From Caprella mutica (Eukaryota > Arthropoda > Malacostraca > Amphipoda > Caprellidae), in assembly GCA_947561585.1 (NCBI GenBank), contig CANNZV010001107.1:1-64000 (forward strand): DNA of 64,000 nt, written 5' to 3'. Below the pieces are notes generated by a model. It ran no database searches. It saw nothing but the letters and a program-made list of their open reading frames with translations, and was not told where the DNA came from. The translations under genes and the position numbers were made by a program. Of the stretch, positions 1 to 13,110 are shown in pieces (position 1 is the stretch's first letter; the number at the start of each line of letters is the position of its first letter).

Positions 1-15
1 CTGGAGAGGACCTTT
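1..15. repeat. Terminus of a dispersed element cut by the window edge
   Basis: The first 15 bases, CTGGAGAGGACCTTT, are identical to the right end of the foldback element at 33514-34725 (34711-34725) and complementary to its left end. The rest of this copy lies outside the window, so only its terminus can be called. Confidence 0.55.
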
Positions 16-162
16 AAGTATTACGCGTACTAATAAACCGTTTATACGCGGTTATACTGTTCAGGGCCGATGGACATCCGTGAGGTGAGCCAACATCGGG
101 CCTTTGCTGGCCCAATACACCGAGATCGGCATGGCAACATTGGTCCAGAGTTTTGTTCAGAA

Positions 163-182
163 TTGGGCCAACGTTGGCCCAA
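163..182. repeat. 20-bp perfect palindrome in a GGCC-rich repeat remnant
   Basis: TTGGGCCAACGTTGGCCCAA is a perfect palindrome. The preceding 100 bp repeat the words ggccca and ccaac(a/g)tt on both strands, which suggests a degenerate inverted-repeat element just upstream of flotillin. No target duplication was found. Confidence 0.35.
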
Positions 183-512
183 AATTGTAATGTTTACTGG
201 AATGATCAACATATAAACCTAGTATAACTGTTACTGTATCAGTGAATAAAAATATATCCACTGGAAATCAATGAATTGCAATTATCTAAATATGGCCTTG
301 CTCTAGCATTCCAATATAACTAAAAGTTTTTAGATTAGATATATACATTAAACACAAAATGTTTATTATCTAGCGTGAACACCTCAAGAAAGTTCTAGCA
401 TACCTTTATAAAATGGCAACACTGTCAGGGTGTGATTGCGTCGTCTGCTGAGAGTATCAACAGCGTTTTTGTTGTGTTTGTTTAATCCAATTTTCTTATT
501 GAAATTATCAAA

Positions 513-3500
513 ATGGTTTGGGGATTTGTTACTTGTGGGCCTAATGAAGCTCTGGTTGTATCAGGTGAGTAATTTTAATATATATGTTTATTTTTCTAGT
601 TCTGTTTTGATAAGTCAAATTGCATACCTAGTAGGTACCTATGCCATATGCTACTTGGCACTTGCAAGGTATTTCATCATTATAACTTTATAAGTTTCAA
701 ATTCAATTTTCGCAAATAATATTTCTATTTTACACCGCTACGAATTAATTAGGCTCTACTATTATCTTTAGTGATGGTGACTCTTATTAAACAATATAAA
801 AATCCTCTAAAAATTAATAAAAGCTTATTTATAAATAACATTAGTTTATAACTGTTTAGTGTTTGCCTTTTTGTCCTAAGTCTTAACTGTCTTATTGGTA
901 GACCGTAGTCTCGTAGACAGTGGTAATATAATTGGCTGTCTGAAGAATGAACAGAAAATATGAAAACAAAATATAAACATAAATCTATAAACCCAAATAT
1001 GAAATATGTAACTCAAGAGAAAAAAATTAAAATAAATTAAGCTTCCAGCTTTCAGGCAACTTGGCACATAAGTATCTAAAAGCTGAGCGGCGCACCACAT
1101 TACGGCGCACTACAATACGGCGCACCACTGTACTTTCTATTAATGACCTCAATGTGAAAAACTGTTATGTAGTTTGTTGTAACCGCTAGTTTGTTGTTCT
1201 GCACACTTCATGATTGCTTAATGACCTGGCAGGGGGGTTCGGGGGGCGGCACGCCCCCCGATACATCTACCTAACGGCTAACTGATAAGTTTTTATTTAC
1301 ATCTCAGACTGAAAGTTTACAATAGTTACCCCATAAAATTACAATTACAGTTTTCTATGATGAATTTTATTTTCTATTCCAAATTAAACATCTCAATCAA
1401 ATAATTAAACTGTGTAGTATAAACACCAGACTGTATTTCGTGGTAAATTCCACCGACTTGTCGGTGGAATTTTTTCCCTTTGAAAATAATATTCTGGCAA
1501 AGTCGGTGGATTTTTAGCTATTTATTCCTATGTTACCATTAATTTTCGGTGGAAAAATGAGCAAAAGGTTGGTGGATCAGCCAAATTACTGGGAATTTAT
1601 GGTGGATTTTCTTCAGCTTTTTGAAAAAGTCAGTGGAATTTTGTGCACCAAATACAGACTGGTATAAACATTGGATTCAGGTACTGTCAGGCGTCACATA
1701 AATTTGATACTACAATTACCTACCAAATTCACTCCATTTATCATTAATCTGTATTCAAATTACCTATCTAATAGAATGTACAGTGGTGCGCCGTAATCTG
1801 GTGCGCCGTACTGGTGTGCGCCGCTCAGCTTTTAGATACGTATCACTTGGCAAGAGTTTACAAAGTCCAGTCTGTATTTCATGGTAAATTGACTAAATTC
1901 CACTGACATGTCGTTAGAATTTTTCCTCTTTGAAAATAATATTTTGGCAAAGTCAGTGGATTTTTAGCTATTTATTTCTCTGTTATTATTAATTTTTGGT
2001 GGATAAATTGAGAAAATGTTGGTGGATCAGCAAAATTATTGGAAGTTGTTGATGGATTTTTTCAGATTTTTCAAAAAGTCAGTGGAATTTTGTGCACCAA
2101 ATAAAGAAATGAGTTGGTGTGGCTAATAACTTAATAAGATTTGTCAGGAGAGGAGAACAATTAAATAATTATGAAAATTTAATGAAATATTTTCAAATCT
2201 ATTATTGATGAGATAAATTATGATTCACCAAGTATTTCATACTGGCTCAAAGCCAGATGGCAGACTGCAGGAACTGGTAAAGTGTTCTCCAAGAAATCTT
2301 CTATTTTGGCTTCTGTTCTCATTAAAATACATGTAAATATAGGAGGAAATTAGGGATTGTTCGCACAGAAAATGTTGAAAATGTCCCATGTTCTGCAGAC
2401 TGGGGCCTCAAAGTAGTAATAAAATGAGAAAAATTAGAATAAAATAGAAATTCAACCATGAAAATTTGCCATTCTGTGAACTTGTAGCACGTTCATGTTG
2501 CCGAAGATCTTTGGAGATGTTTTTTAAATGGAAATTTATCTTTGTAAGATCATGGGAACAATTTTCTAATTATTTTCTATGTTTACATGTAATTATTGGA
2601 GACATTTTGGAGAATTCTGGTCATTTTGGAGATGGATTTGAAAATCTTTGGAGGCGGATTGTCCTCAAAATTAAATCTTGGAGACAGATTTGCCAAACTT
2701 TGCAGACTGAAATTTTTTATGAAAACTTACTTGTTTTTTCTCTGCAGACTTTAACAAATTACAGTATAGAAAAAGAATGATGCTGCCTAGTTCAATAATC
2801 AATACCTACTGATAGATAATTTTAAAATTATCTTCAACAATGTGATATCCTCCATTTTTATTTACTTTTACCATATCAGCTTTTTTATTTGCTGTATTTC
2901 ATTTAACCCTATCCTAATTATGTAACATAGAGTACCACTATGATGACCATAAAGTAAACTGGTATATCTTTCAGATGCACACAATTTTACAAACATTGAA
3001 ACTGAAAAAAATGAAGATGTAATATGTTCATGATCTCCCTTTCCTGTTTTCAACTAATTATTTGAATATCACTTATGCTATAAATTTTCTACCCAAAATT
3101 CACTCTACAGAAAATATTAAATTTTGGTCCCAGATATGGTGTGATTTGGATTATGGAGTGTATTTCATTCTTTAGTGCTAATTATAGTTTTAGGAGATAA
3201 TGCTAGAGTTATGCTCTTCTACTAAGCTCTTTCATTTTGAGTTAGGTTGAGTCGGGCTTTATTTACTCTCCTCTTTTCAGGTAATTTGACTTCTACTTGG
3301 TGGGTGTTCTATAAACTTCTCATCTTAGACCATCTAGTAGTACTTATAATGCATTTAGAATATTAAGAAATAAACTTATGATAGCTCTATAAATTTTTTA
3401 TTTAAACTTTGAATAATGTAGTCACCTTTTTTTATTCATTATTACAACTTGACAGTAAATTATTTTGTCATTAAGTAAATAGCTAGAAAGTTAATGAGAA

Positions 3501-6500
3501 AGACCACAATTCTTTTATTTATGACTTTTATTTACCAAATTACCTCATGCTGTCTAATTTATTTTTGAATTCTTAATAATTTTCAAATATTTGCTACTTC
3601 CTAAAAGATTAAATGAATTGTCATAAATCTGTGGATAAATTTTCAGGAGCTTGCACTGGTGGTCAACCACATACTGTTGTTGGAGGGAGAGCATTTATTG
3701 TTCCTTGTTTTCAACAAGGACAAAGGTACCTTTTTCAGATATGTCTCCTAACTGAACATGGGTTTGTTCTTTCCAATTGAATCTTAAATCAAATTTCACA
3801 TAAGTGCACATGCCACAACACAATTTTATTTGAGCTAATTTGCTGCTCTCCTGCTATGGAGAAGATAGAAGTAGTTGATGTGGTTGTTCACTGTGTGACT
3901 GTTCTCTAGTTCGTTTTCTGGCATGGATATAAATCTACTGAAATTCTAATGTAAATAATCACTCTGATCAAATGGAATTGAATGCTATATTCTTTTTTCC
4001 AATTTAATATTCTGGCAATCTAATTTGGTATAACTTTTAATCTAAAGAGATAGTACTGATTTCTTCTGAATATAGATTCTTAAGTCAAAAGATTGATCAG
4101 TTTTGATGTTGACAAATGAGTTAACCTTGCTTTGTTATTAAATTTTGTTGATATGCTTTTCTAACTATTTAGTCAATCATTCAGGAAATTGTGGTTATGG
4201 CCATCTACAGTGTATCTATGCCTCACAATAATCAGATAGACTTAGGTTCTGAATTGAAATGAAATTTTAAGTTAGTTGGGACTAAGCATAAATAATTGAA
4301 CACATTTTCTTGTATTATGAGCTACTAGCCTAGATACAATGTAGAAGTTCATCATTTCGTGACTTGGATTTAGATGCTCCTTATCATAATGCTCACTCAT
4401 TTATTAGATGTCATGCACTGTGTAGTGTGTACTGTAACATATTACACAAATGGTTCTAAAGTACTATGCTAACAGTAATAGTTTTTATTAGAGAGCTCAT
4501 TATCAATAAATCACAATGGGATGTTCAATCGATGAGTTAAGATTCTATCTTCAGGGTCTCTTTGGTTATCCGTTGGCTTCACTGATTACTATGGTAATTC
4601 TTTATCAATGATTATTTTTCTGGGATCTTTTCTAATTATTAATTTGCTAATTCATGAATTATCTCAGCCATACTGAATGTTTAGGAGAAAAATAGTTTAC
4701 AAATATAAAATATTGAATAATTGTTGTTTAATATAATTCTTGATGAAGATTTTGTACTATAATTTCCTTACATTTTAGAATATCTCAAAGTACTGAAGAT
4801 GCACAGAAAAAAAAAATTAACATCACTTATTTTACAGTGAATACTATGAACTGTTCCTTTGATTATTGAAGTTGAAATATTTTTTATTTTATTTATTTAT
4901 TATAACAAAGGTACCTTACATGAATTAAAGAGTCGTGACAACTATTTTGTATTCATAAACTAATGTTTGGCTGTAAAGTTTACAGTGGTCATGCTGACTT
5001 GATGATCTGTGATGGATTTACTGAAATTATGAACAGATTATGCATCAACAAAAAGTGTTGCGTTAGACTATTAATCTGTAACTATGTCGTGCAACTGTGC
5101 CTTCCATAATTAAGATGCAGAATTCTCATTTGATTGGGTGAGGGAGGACGCTAGTAATCCTGGAAATACAGTCCACAGTGGAAGAAGAAGTATCACCTTG
5201 TGATTGGCAATCATAAGAACATGTGTTATAAAGGTTCTGTTATTTAGACTTACAAGTAATGAGGTGCTAAGGAAGAGGTCTATTGGAAGTGCTAAGTCTT
5301 ACCTCTTGGTGGAGAAAGGTGTCTTTTTTTTTTTTTTAATTAGAAAATTAAGCATTTCAAACTATGGTCTGAATGGTTCTATTTTATACGGTTACTTTCA
5401 GTCATCATTTCGACTAATATGATTCTGGAAGTTGGTGATCACTTCACTCTTGTGTGAGCAATTCCATTCAATCTTCATGATCAATTTAATTTTCCTTCAC
5501 CTGATTCATTATCCAGTGGTGATTTGCTGCTCTTACTGTGTTTATTGCATTGTTTGAAGATCATCCCGATTAATTTTTTTCCTGGTGTAATTGATTTACT
5601 CTCGAACTTAAAAAGTTAATTTACCTTTTTATTAATTAATTTAGACTTGGAGGATTGCTTCCCCTTGATCATTCATCACTCTGATGCTCAATGGTTGATC
5701 ATCTGTTCTGGTATCTAACAGCCTCTACCTCTCAACACACCTGTGTTCTTTTCACTGTGTTCATTTAGTTTGTCTTCCTCTGTCCTGCAGGTTGTTGTCA
5801 CAAAAAGCCGCTCCTTGTTCCAGGCGGTCGTGCCTTTGTTTGGCCTACAGTCCAGAGAGTGCAGAGGTAGTGGAGAGCACCGTGGTCTCTTTCAGATGTT
5901 GTTATCACATCCCGTATATCATTTTAACAAGTTTTAAGAGCATGCATTCACACTATTTGATACTGCTGAGATATCAGTGTCCAATTGTTATTAACTGTTG
6001 TCACAAGGCACTTTTTAGACATATCAGTGTTCTGAATTTCATCCTAACCATTACTGCATCTATTTCTTGTTCTTCCATCAATTTTCCTATCCCCATTTTA
6101 CTCTTACAATGCTCATCAATAAGGTCTCGTCTTTGAATTTTCCTTCTTGTTTCACTGTATTTCACCATACATTGCTATTCATTAACTAGCTATTTTATTC
6201 CGTTATTGCTGCTCGTTTATAGTTTGCTTGAAAATATGAATGCTTCAAATTTGGTTTTGCTGTTATTGCATGATTTTGTTGATAGTTCATTGTAATGGAT
6301 GCCTTGCATGATACTAACTTCTAATCTTGTTACAATCCTTTAAATGATACTCTAATTTATAAATATATATCTAATTTATAAACCTAAATAATACACCAAT
6401 TACATTTTGTCAAGAAATATTTGTTGGCACACTTTGTCTAGCAATGGTAAGTAGTGAATGAAATTCCTTTTAGTTTGTATAATTTGAACTTGATCTACTT

Positions 6501-9500
6501 GCATCTTGAAATTCTTAACTATAATGTCTATTGGCTGCATTAAAAATTATTATTCCTTTCTTTAACCCTCAATCATTCTAGTGATCATAGTTAGTCACTT
6601 GAACTAAGTATGAAAACTGGTTTGCTGAATGATAGAGTTAAACTAACACTGTTGCAAATAATTGATAATATTTGGATGTTAGAGACCTGACATACTTATA
6701 TCTTTTTTTCATGTTCTAAAGACTATACACATACAAGTACCATTTCTTCCTTTTAATATCTTTGTAACTGGTCTATTGTTTTGAGGACATTTGTTATCCA
6801 ATACTGTAGAAATATTGACTACTATAATATAGCACAATCTTATCTCTCTTTTTTTTCTATCACAATTACTTGAAGTAGTTAATGTTGAAGATATTTGATA
6901 TCCAGTTATCCACAACTTTAATTAGCCACTGCTCTTTCCTTTCACTAAATTGTGCAAGAGTTCTTGGATGTTAATATATTGCCATTGCATTCACGATTCA
7001 ATCTTTCATATTCTTAATCACAGTAGATCAGTTGAATTTGTTGATACATACTCATCAAATAGTTAATTTATCCAGAACTCTTGCATGCTAAGTAGCTATC
7101 TCGTGTTGTTCAATAACTATGATGCACTTTACTTATCCATGTATCTAATACCTAGTTATGTGTGCTAACTATTCTTATCTTGAAAATTTAAATGTTCATG
7201 TATTTTGTATGACTATTAATACCTTATTACTATCTAGGTAATTTTATTCTATTGATATATTACAATTTAGATAAGGATTTATTTATTTGATAATTTCTGA
7301 CCATTGAACTGTGCTTTGCAGGATTTCTCTCAATATTATGACACTGAATGTGGAGAGTCCTCGTGTCTACACAGCGCAAGGTGTTCCCCTGTCCGTTACT
7401 GGTATTGCTCAGGTAAAGAAATCCAATATATTGAACCATGAGACTCCACTTGCAGGGAAAATATTGATTTAATTTTTGTAGAGTTAAGATAGCTGTTGAT
7501 CAGTAGCTAGTTCTAATTACGAATTGTAACAGGTGAAGATTCAGGGTCAGCATGAAGAGATGTTGTTAGCTGCCTGTGAGCAGTTCCTTGGCAAGAGTGA
7601 AAACCAGGTGCACACCATTGCCCTGGAGACTCTTGAAGGACACCAGCGTGCAATTATGGGCTCCATGAGTGTTGAAGTTAGTGCTGCTTCATAGCTATTT
7701 AATATATTTGCTTTTTTCCTGAAATAACCAAATAGCCAAAGATAACTGTAATCTATAAAAAAGTCTCTCTTGTATTTCTTCAGGAGATCTACAAAGACCG
7801 CAAGAAGTTCAATCAGAATGTGTTTGAGGTTGCTTCTACTGATTTAGTGACTATGGGCATCACCGTGCTGTCGTACACTCTCAAAGATATCCATGACGAT
7901 GAGGTAAATTATCTTCTTTCTATCCTCAACCTGTATGATTGTAACCTCTGATCCAACTACTATTCAAACTTTCTCTACTTATTCTATCTATCTAAATTTT
8001 TAATTTAGATATTTTGGTAATACCGGCACTTTTTTCAATATTCTACTCATAGCACTACCTTTGATTATTTACTATCATGTAATGATAGCATTTGATATAT
8101 TTTTATACAGTATAGTTCTTTTGCATTAAATAGTTTATTTTAAATTTTTATCATTTCATAATCTGTCCTCTTGGAAGGAAAGCATTTATTAGTTAATTTA
8201 AACCCAGATTTAAATAATATATCCAAAAAATTTATTGATAAACTTGTCAAATGTGACTTGAATTTTACTATGTCATGATTTATTAATTTTCCAAGATATA
8301 TTATTTGTGGGTTTTTCTCTTATATTTTATTCGATACAAAACACTTGGTCTCTGGAAACTCGCATATTGATTAATTGAAAGTTAACATGTCTACTATTGG
8401 CTGTAGTCTATTCATAGGATACATTACAGCTAGACCCGAGTGCATAATAAAGATAAAAAATGATGTATCCGTTGGGACACTTGCCCGCTGAAGTGTTATA
8501 GGCTGCTGCATTCACACATTTTCTCATCTCGATCATTTTTCACTTATGCTCTAAGTTTGTTATTGTAAATCAAAACACCTACAGTACTATTCTTTCAAGC
8601 ATTATTAATTTATTTAAGAGTAATATACTATAACAGTTCCATTTTGTTGAATTAACTGCTAGTGCATCCCATCAAAAGTATCAGCTGCTTTGAAAATTTA
8701 CTGTACACATCCATTATTGAGAAAATTGAAGTGAAGAGCTGAGTGGGAGATGGTAACTGGCAAATTATTTCTCTATAAATCATCGCTCATTCTTTAATTA
8801 AAACAGAGTTTCACTAACAGAACTCATTTTTTAGATATCCTAATAGTTTACCACTTCAATACTATATTATGTATTGTAAGTTTAACACTATTGGGGACAA
8901 GAATCTATGACATTGCTTAGGTTAACATTATCAAAGGAACTTTCACAATCAACTAGTTGTATTTGGATTTGTTTTAGTATCTGTTCTTCCCAGAGAATGA
9001 TGAATCAATTTATACAACATTGCAGGTATAGGAAAGCCATCTAAGCAGAATAGCAAATTTTATCCTCATAAAGTCTAATAAATAAGTTTTCATCATTTCA
9101 TTCAATTGTCTGATTTATGTTAAGCACCAAGAAAACAAATATGAATATCCAAAGTTGCACCATCCCGAATGTTTAATTGTGTAGCTGAGGTTACTTGGGT
9201 TCAGTTGACTAATATTAGGCCATGTAGAATTACTAGGCATTTATTGTCTCCATGCTATCATTACCTTCAATGCAACATTATACCCATCCACATATAAATG
9301 ACTAATGGAATCTATTTGCATATTTCTTGCCACATTTTGTGTTTCAGCATCTTTCTCTGAATCCTAATCACTATTCATTGACTGAAAATTGTGTAGTGAC
9401 TTGCTCAAAATATCCAGTGATGGTTATGTGGTAACCATTTCACCATGTTAATTTGGGCAAGTCACTGCCACTTTCTATTCAGGGGATAAGTGTTTTATGT

Positions 9501-12500
9501 TTGTTTGCTCATTCTCAATGCTTGTTGGTGTTCTATTTATTAATAGATATAACAATACACCTTCTCAAATCTTATTATTATTAAACAATCTCTTATGTTT
9601 AAACTGAAGTTCAACTGAGAGACCTGTTGAACTGGATTTTGAGAATAACTTATGATCCTTCTGAAACTTTTTTGGAAAAATGTACAATAATAGATAGCTA
9701 ATATAACGAGCATATAGTAAATTTCTTTATCTATATATTCAACTTAGTGTAATTTTGAAGTTCCATCATACAGATACAATCCATTTTTTCTTGTTCAAAA
9801 ACTCAATACATTTGATAAGTGTTTACCTCTAACTTGGAAGAGATTGCCAATCTCGTATAATGTTGATGCATTGTATAATTCACTTTGATGGTATAAGACT
9901 CCTGCTAAATGAAGTCTGTGAGCTCTCCAATTTTTGCCAAGTCCTGTCACATAGTGTAATTTACAAGCACCAGAAAATCTAAATAATGAAGTGTTTCTAT
10001 CAAAAATATACAATGAAGGGTCTTCCACTCCAAGTGAGTAATACAAAAATGGTACTCACTTTCCATACAGTTGACCATTTGCTGTCACTTGGTATCAAAC
10101 CCCTAATACATTGTGTGTATTTTTCCTTACAATTTTGTTTTTGGCTTTCCTTCTCAGAGGTGCTATGCTAAGGTCAGTACAATTATTCCTATTCTTGTGT
10201 TGGTGTTGACTTCTTCTTAGCGCACATTTCTTTGCTAAATTCGGTGTCAGGAGATTCTCAGTCCATCAAAGTTCTTACTGTAATAACATTTTAAAGAAGC
10301 ATTTATCTACTTAACTGAGAACCCTCATGAAAAAAAGAGTGTAGCTTGGCTTGTAAATTATCTTATCCTTTGGGTTCCTCCCTTTTTCAACCTTGACTTA
10401 TGAACTGACTTTATAGCGCCAACTTCTATCCAGTTGAAAGTATAGTAATTGGATGAGAGTTTAATTCTATGGAAATAAAGGGAAGTCACTTTCACTCATC
10501 ATCCATTTGAAATATCGTTTATCATTTAAATAAATTAGGTAGTCAGTTTCATCTAAATTTTAAGTTCACTCGCTTATCTAAATCAATAGGGGTATAAGCA
10601 TGCAAATGAATGTTTGATTAATGAAGAAGGTATAGTTTCTAATATTTAGTTGTACATTTAGCTGCCCTGTGGTAAAGTAGATATTGGGGAAGATATTTAT
10701 TGTATATGCTAGGAATTCTACATCAAATATTTGTTGAACTGACTATCTCCTATTGACAACCATATTTTGCTTTGTATAATATTGAGTTACAGTTATATCA
10801 TTCAGTTATATTTTTATTCTTGCTATTTAAGTTTCACAAAGTGCACAGGAACTTTTTAATGCTCCCATTTGATAACAAAGTAATTTAGTTCAAGCAATTT
10901 CAGACTACTCATGACCACACTATTGACATTTTTTTTGTTGATGTAGAATGTTGGGAATGGAAAGCACCTCTTGTATTTCATGTCAACTCCTGAAGGTTTT
11001 ATCTCTTTGCTTTCTCAATACTATCTCATCTTGATTCTATTACTTGTGGCTCTAGAAATGGAGGGCTGAATGTGCTAGTACCCTTACATACCTTTTCATC
11101 TAGATAACCATTTATATTTATAAAGGATACCATCACAGTTATTAGTTTCGCATGGGGTAGTGAATAAATGCGGTTTGTTTTCATACTCTAATTTGTGTGA
11201 AGAAGCAAGCATGTCATTTTCATAACACCCTCACCATATTTCCACCTGCATGGTATATAAATAAGTATCTTGTTTTTCATCCTAAAATCACCCGTCAGAA
11301 TGCCTTATTACTATCCTCTTCTACAACTGTAATTGAATCATATTTGAATTAGTTACTGTCCACCTAGAGGTTTGAATTGTGTTTTCTTTCTCAGGGATAT
11401 CTTGATGCCTTAGGAATGGCCAGAACGGCCGAGGTGAAGCGTGATGCCCGCATTGGTGAAGCCGAAGCTAAGAAAGAATCTAGCATGAAGGAGGCAGTAG
11501 CTGAGGAGGAAAGAATGGCTGCCAAGTACATTAACGACACACAAATGGCTAAGGCCAAGAGAGACTTTGAGCTGAAGAAAGCCACTTACGACACAGAGGT
11601 ACAAACAAAGAGAGCCGAGGCTGAACTTGCATCTTCTCTGCAAGAGGCAAAAACACGTCAAAAGATCAAGGAAGAGCAGATGCAGATCAAGGTGGTGGAA
11701 AGAGCACAGGAAGTACAGCTACAGAATCAGGAAATTCTCAGGCGTGAAAAGGTCAGATAGTCTTGAACAGTTTACAATTCGTTTAACAGTTTGTTTTGTT
11801 ATAAGTTAAATTTCTCATCAGTGAGTGATTATTAGACCTCTTCTTTTTTCACTTTTTTAATATAAAAAAACGAACTTAATAGAAATAATTTATAGCTAAG
11901 TGGCTAAGTAAAATTTAGAAAAATCCAATAATGACTGTCGCATTTAAATCAACTTCTATTCAAATTCAATAATTTCTGTTTACAATAAAAGTGAAAGAAG
12001 CTCGTATAACCAATGTTCCAGTTTTGTTTGTTTAATGAATATTCAAGTAACACTATCATTCTAATTTAGTCTATCATTTCTTTATTTAACATTTTGCTGT
12101 AACTATGCGTGTGATACTTTTCAGGAGCTGCAAGGTACAGTGAGGCAGCCAGCTGAAGCAGAGAAGTACAGGATGGAGAAGATAGCAGAGGCCACCCGTA
12201 ACAGATTGGTGCTAGAGGCTGAGGCCGAGGCAGAGGCTGTTAAAGTGAAGGGTGAGGGAGAAATCTATGGAGTGATTAGATGATTGATATGATGAGAGAC
12301 TATGGAACTCATACCTTTAATATTTTTAATACTAGAATAAAGACTAGTGGACTCGTTTTTTTTTCAATGGTAGAAAAGAAACAATGTTCGTCTTATATTT
12401 AACCAATTCTTAGCCGATAAAGAGAATTTTCATCGGGAATGAGTTGTAGCTGTTGGTACTAGTGAGTATTGTTTAATTGCTTGTGTTTGCTTAAGGTGAG

Positions 12501-13110
12501 GCTGAGGCTGGTGCAGTTGAAGCCAAGGCAAAGGCTGAGGCTGCCATCATGACTCAGAAGGCAGAGGCTTGGAAGGAATTCAGAGAGGCAGCTATGATGG
12601 ACCTCTACCTACAGACTCTGCCTAAAGTTAGTGACTCCTATAATATATTAGTGGTTGTCTAAATTTGTGAGAATTTTTTTAAATGTATAACAGCTGGTAT
12701 TACCTTTGGAACTGTTGCAGTCAGTCAATCTCCCACTAAGTAAATCCTAATGTATTAGGTATGTATCATCATTTCAACAGTATTAGTATATAGTCATTCT
12801 CTTTGTCATAATTGTTAATTAAATTCAACAAGATTTAATTATTTTTGCTATCCCAAAATTGATATCATTGTTGTAATTATTTTAACTACTATTAAATGTT
12901 CAAATCTCGGTTGATCTAATGCTATTTCTTTCTCAGATTGCAGCTGAAGTTGCAGCCCCCCTCAGTCAAGCCAACAAAGTGACAATGGTTTGCAATGGAA
13001 ATAGCGAAGTTGGAGCAGCCAAACTCACTGGAGAGATCATGGACATCGTAAGCAGAGTCCCTGAAATGGTCCACAAGATGACAGGAATTGATGTTGCCAA
13101 GGTGGGCTGA
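513..13110 (+). CDS. Flo1: Flotillin-1 (9 coding exons, complete)
   Basis: Coding exons: 513-564, 3647-3725, 7322-7412, 7533-7676, 7784-7903, 11395-11751, 12125-12251, 12496-12626, 12937-13110. All junctions are GT-AG and keep phase, giving 424 aa, the usual flotillin-1 length (about 426). The N-terminus [18 protein letters not shown] matches the insect flotillin-1 start, including the Cys in TCGPNEA that is palmitoylated or membrane-associated in the family. The SPFH/PHB domain occupies about residues 1-190 (VPISVTGIAQ-type and [14 protein letters not shown] blocks visible). The long Ala/Glu/Lys coiled-coil flotillin domain follows, with EA-rich repeats in exons 6-8. The C-terminus is GIDVAK-VG and then TGA. 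Family role: oligomeric scaffold of cholesterol-rich membrane microdomains at the inner leaflet, in endocytosis and signalling. Intron 1 (3.1 kb), intron 2 (3.6 kb) and intron 5 (3.5 kb) are long. The start is the only ATG giving the family N-terminus. The stop is followed by a long in-frame open extension; see separate entry. Confidence 0.95.
1239..1261. repeat. GC-rich hairpin with G runs
   Basis: CGGGGGGCG and CGCCCCCCG are perfect complements separated by a few bases, with a further run of six G just upstream. This stands out in very AT-rich DNA and could form a strong hairpin or a quadruplex. It lies inside the 778-bp element. Confidence 0.6.
1426..1662. mobile_element. MITE family 1 (CCAGTCTGTATTT ends), nested copy with 8-bp TSD
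   Basis: The ends are CCAGACTGTATTT and AAATACAGACTGG, complementary but for one base. The exact 8-bp duplication TATAAACA sits at 1418-1425 and 1663-1670. The body has repeated cggtgga / agtcggtgg words. Related copies start at 1867 and at about 20745. No coding capacity. It is inserted into the element at 1067-1844, so it is the younger of the two. Confidence 0.85.
1867..2112. mobile_element. MITE family 1, second copy with degenerate right end
   Basis: It starts with CCAGTCTGTATTTCATGG and follows the 1426-1662 copy throughout (tttgaaaataatatt, aagtc.gtggatttttagct, gtggaattttgtgcaccaaat). The right terminus has decayed (aaataaagaaat instead of aaatacagactg), and no target duplication can be read. 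Confidence 0.7.
2253..2405. mobile_element. MITE family 4 (CAGACTGCAGGAACTGG)
   Basis: It begins near CAGACTGCAGGAACTGG and ends in cccatgttctgcagactgg. The same 150-bp sequence recurs at 20562-20705, a partial start is at about 25812, and a reversed relative lies in 41700-42130. The flanks GCTCAAAG (2245-2252) and CCTCAAAG (2406-2413) look like an 8-bp duplication with one change. Confidence 0.6.
2500..2710. repeat. Copy of the 460-bp MITE family (reverse of 21838-22297)
   Basis: This stretch matches the complement of 22010-22290 base by base over long blocks (ggagacattttggagaattc, ttggaggcggattgtcctca, ctttgcagactg). The similarity is high enough that translations of both share a 20-residue peptide, which explains the apparent ORF here. 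It is not a gene. Confidence 0.65.
9396..9465 (+). ncRNA. Pre-miRNA-sized hairpin in flotillin intron 5 (candidate only)
   Basis: The 70-nt stretch folds with GTGACTTGC pairing GCAAGTCAC at the base, then UCAAA against UUUGG, an internal loop, and ATGGTTA pairing TAACCAT under a short TGTGG loop. It lies in the sense strand of intron 5 (7904-11394). I recognise no known miRNA seed. It could equally be a decayed foldback repeat. Confidence 0.25.

Larger units (their letters stand above)
1067..1844. mobile_element. 778-bp inverted-repeat DNA element with 8-bp TSD, in flotillin intron 1
   Basis: The two ends form an inverted repeat of about 65 bp (left: tatctaaaagctgagcggcg; right end is its complement, with ggcgcacc-type words). 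The element is flanked by the 8-bp direct repeat ACTTGGCA at 1059-1066 and 1845-1852. No transposase ORF is visible, so it is non-autonomous. It carries a GC-rich hairpin at 1239-1261 and hosts a second element (1426-1662) inserted inside it. The 8-bp TSD fits hAT-like transposition. Confidence 0.8.

Noticed and set aside
2466..2780. 104-aa ORF sharing a peptide with another ORF at 22010-22261
   Set aside because: Both lie in copies of the same non-coding MITE family in opposite orientation; the shared peptide reflects shared DNA.
13108..13110. Selenocysteine reading of the flotillin TGA
   Set aside because: No SECIS-like structure was recognised and no family member has selenocysteine at this place.
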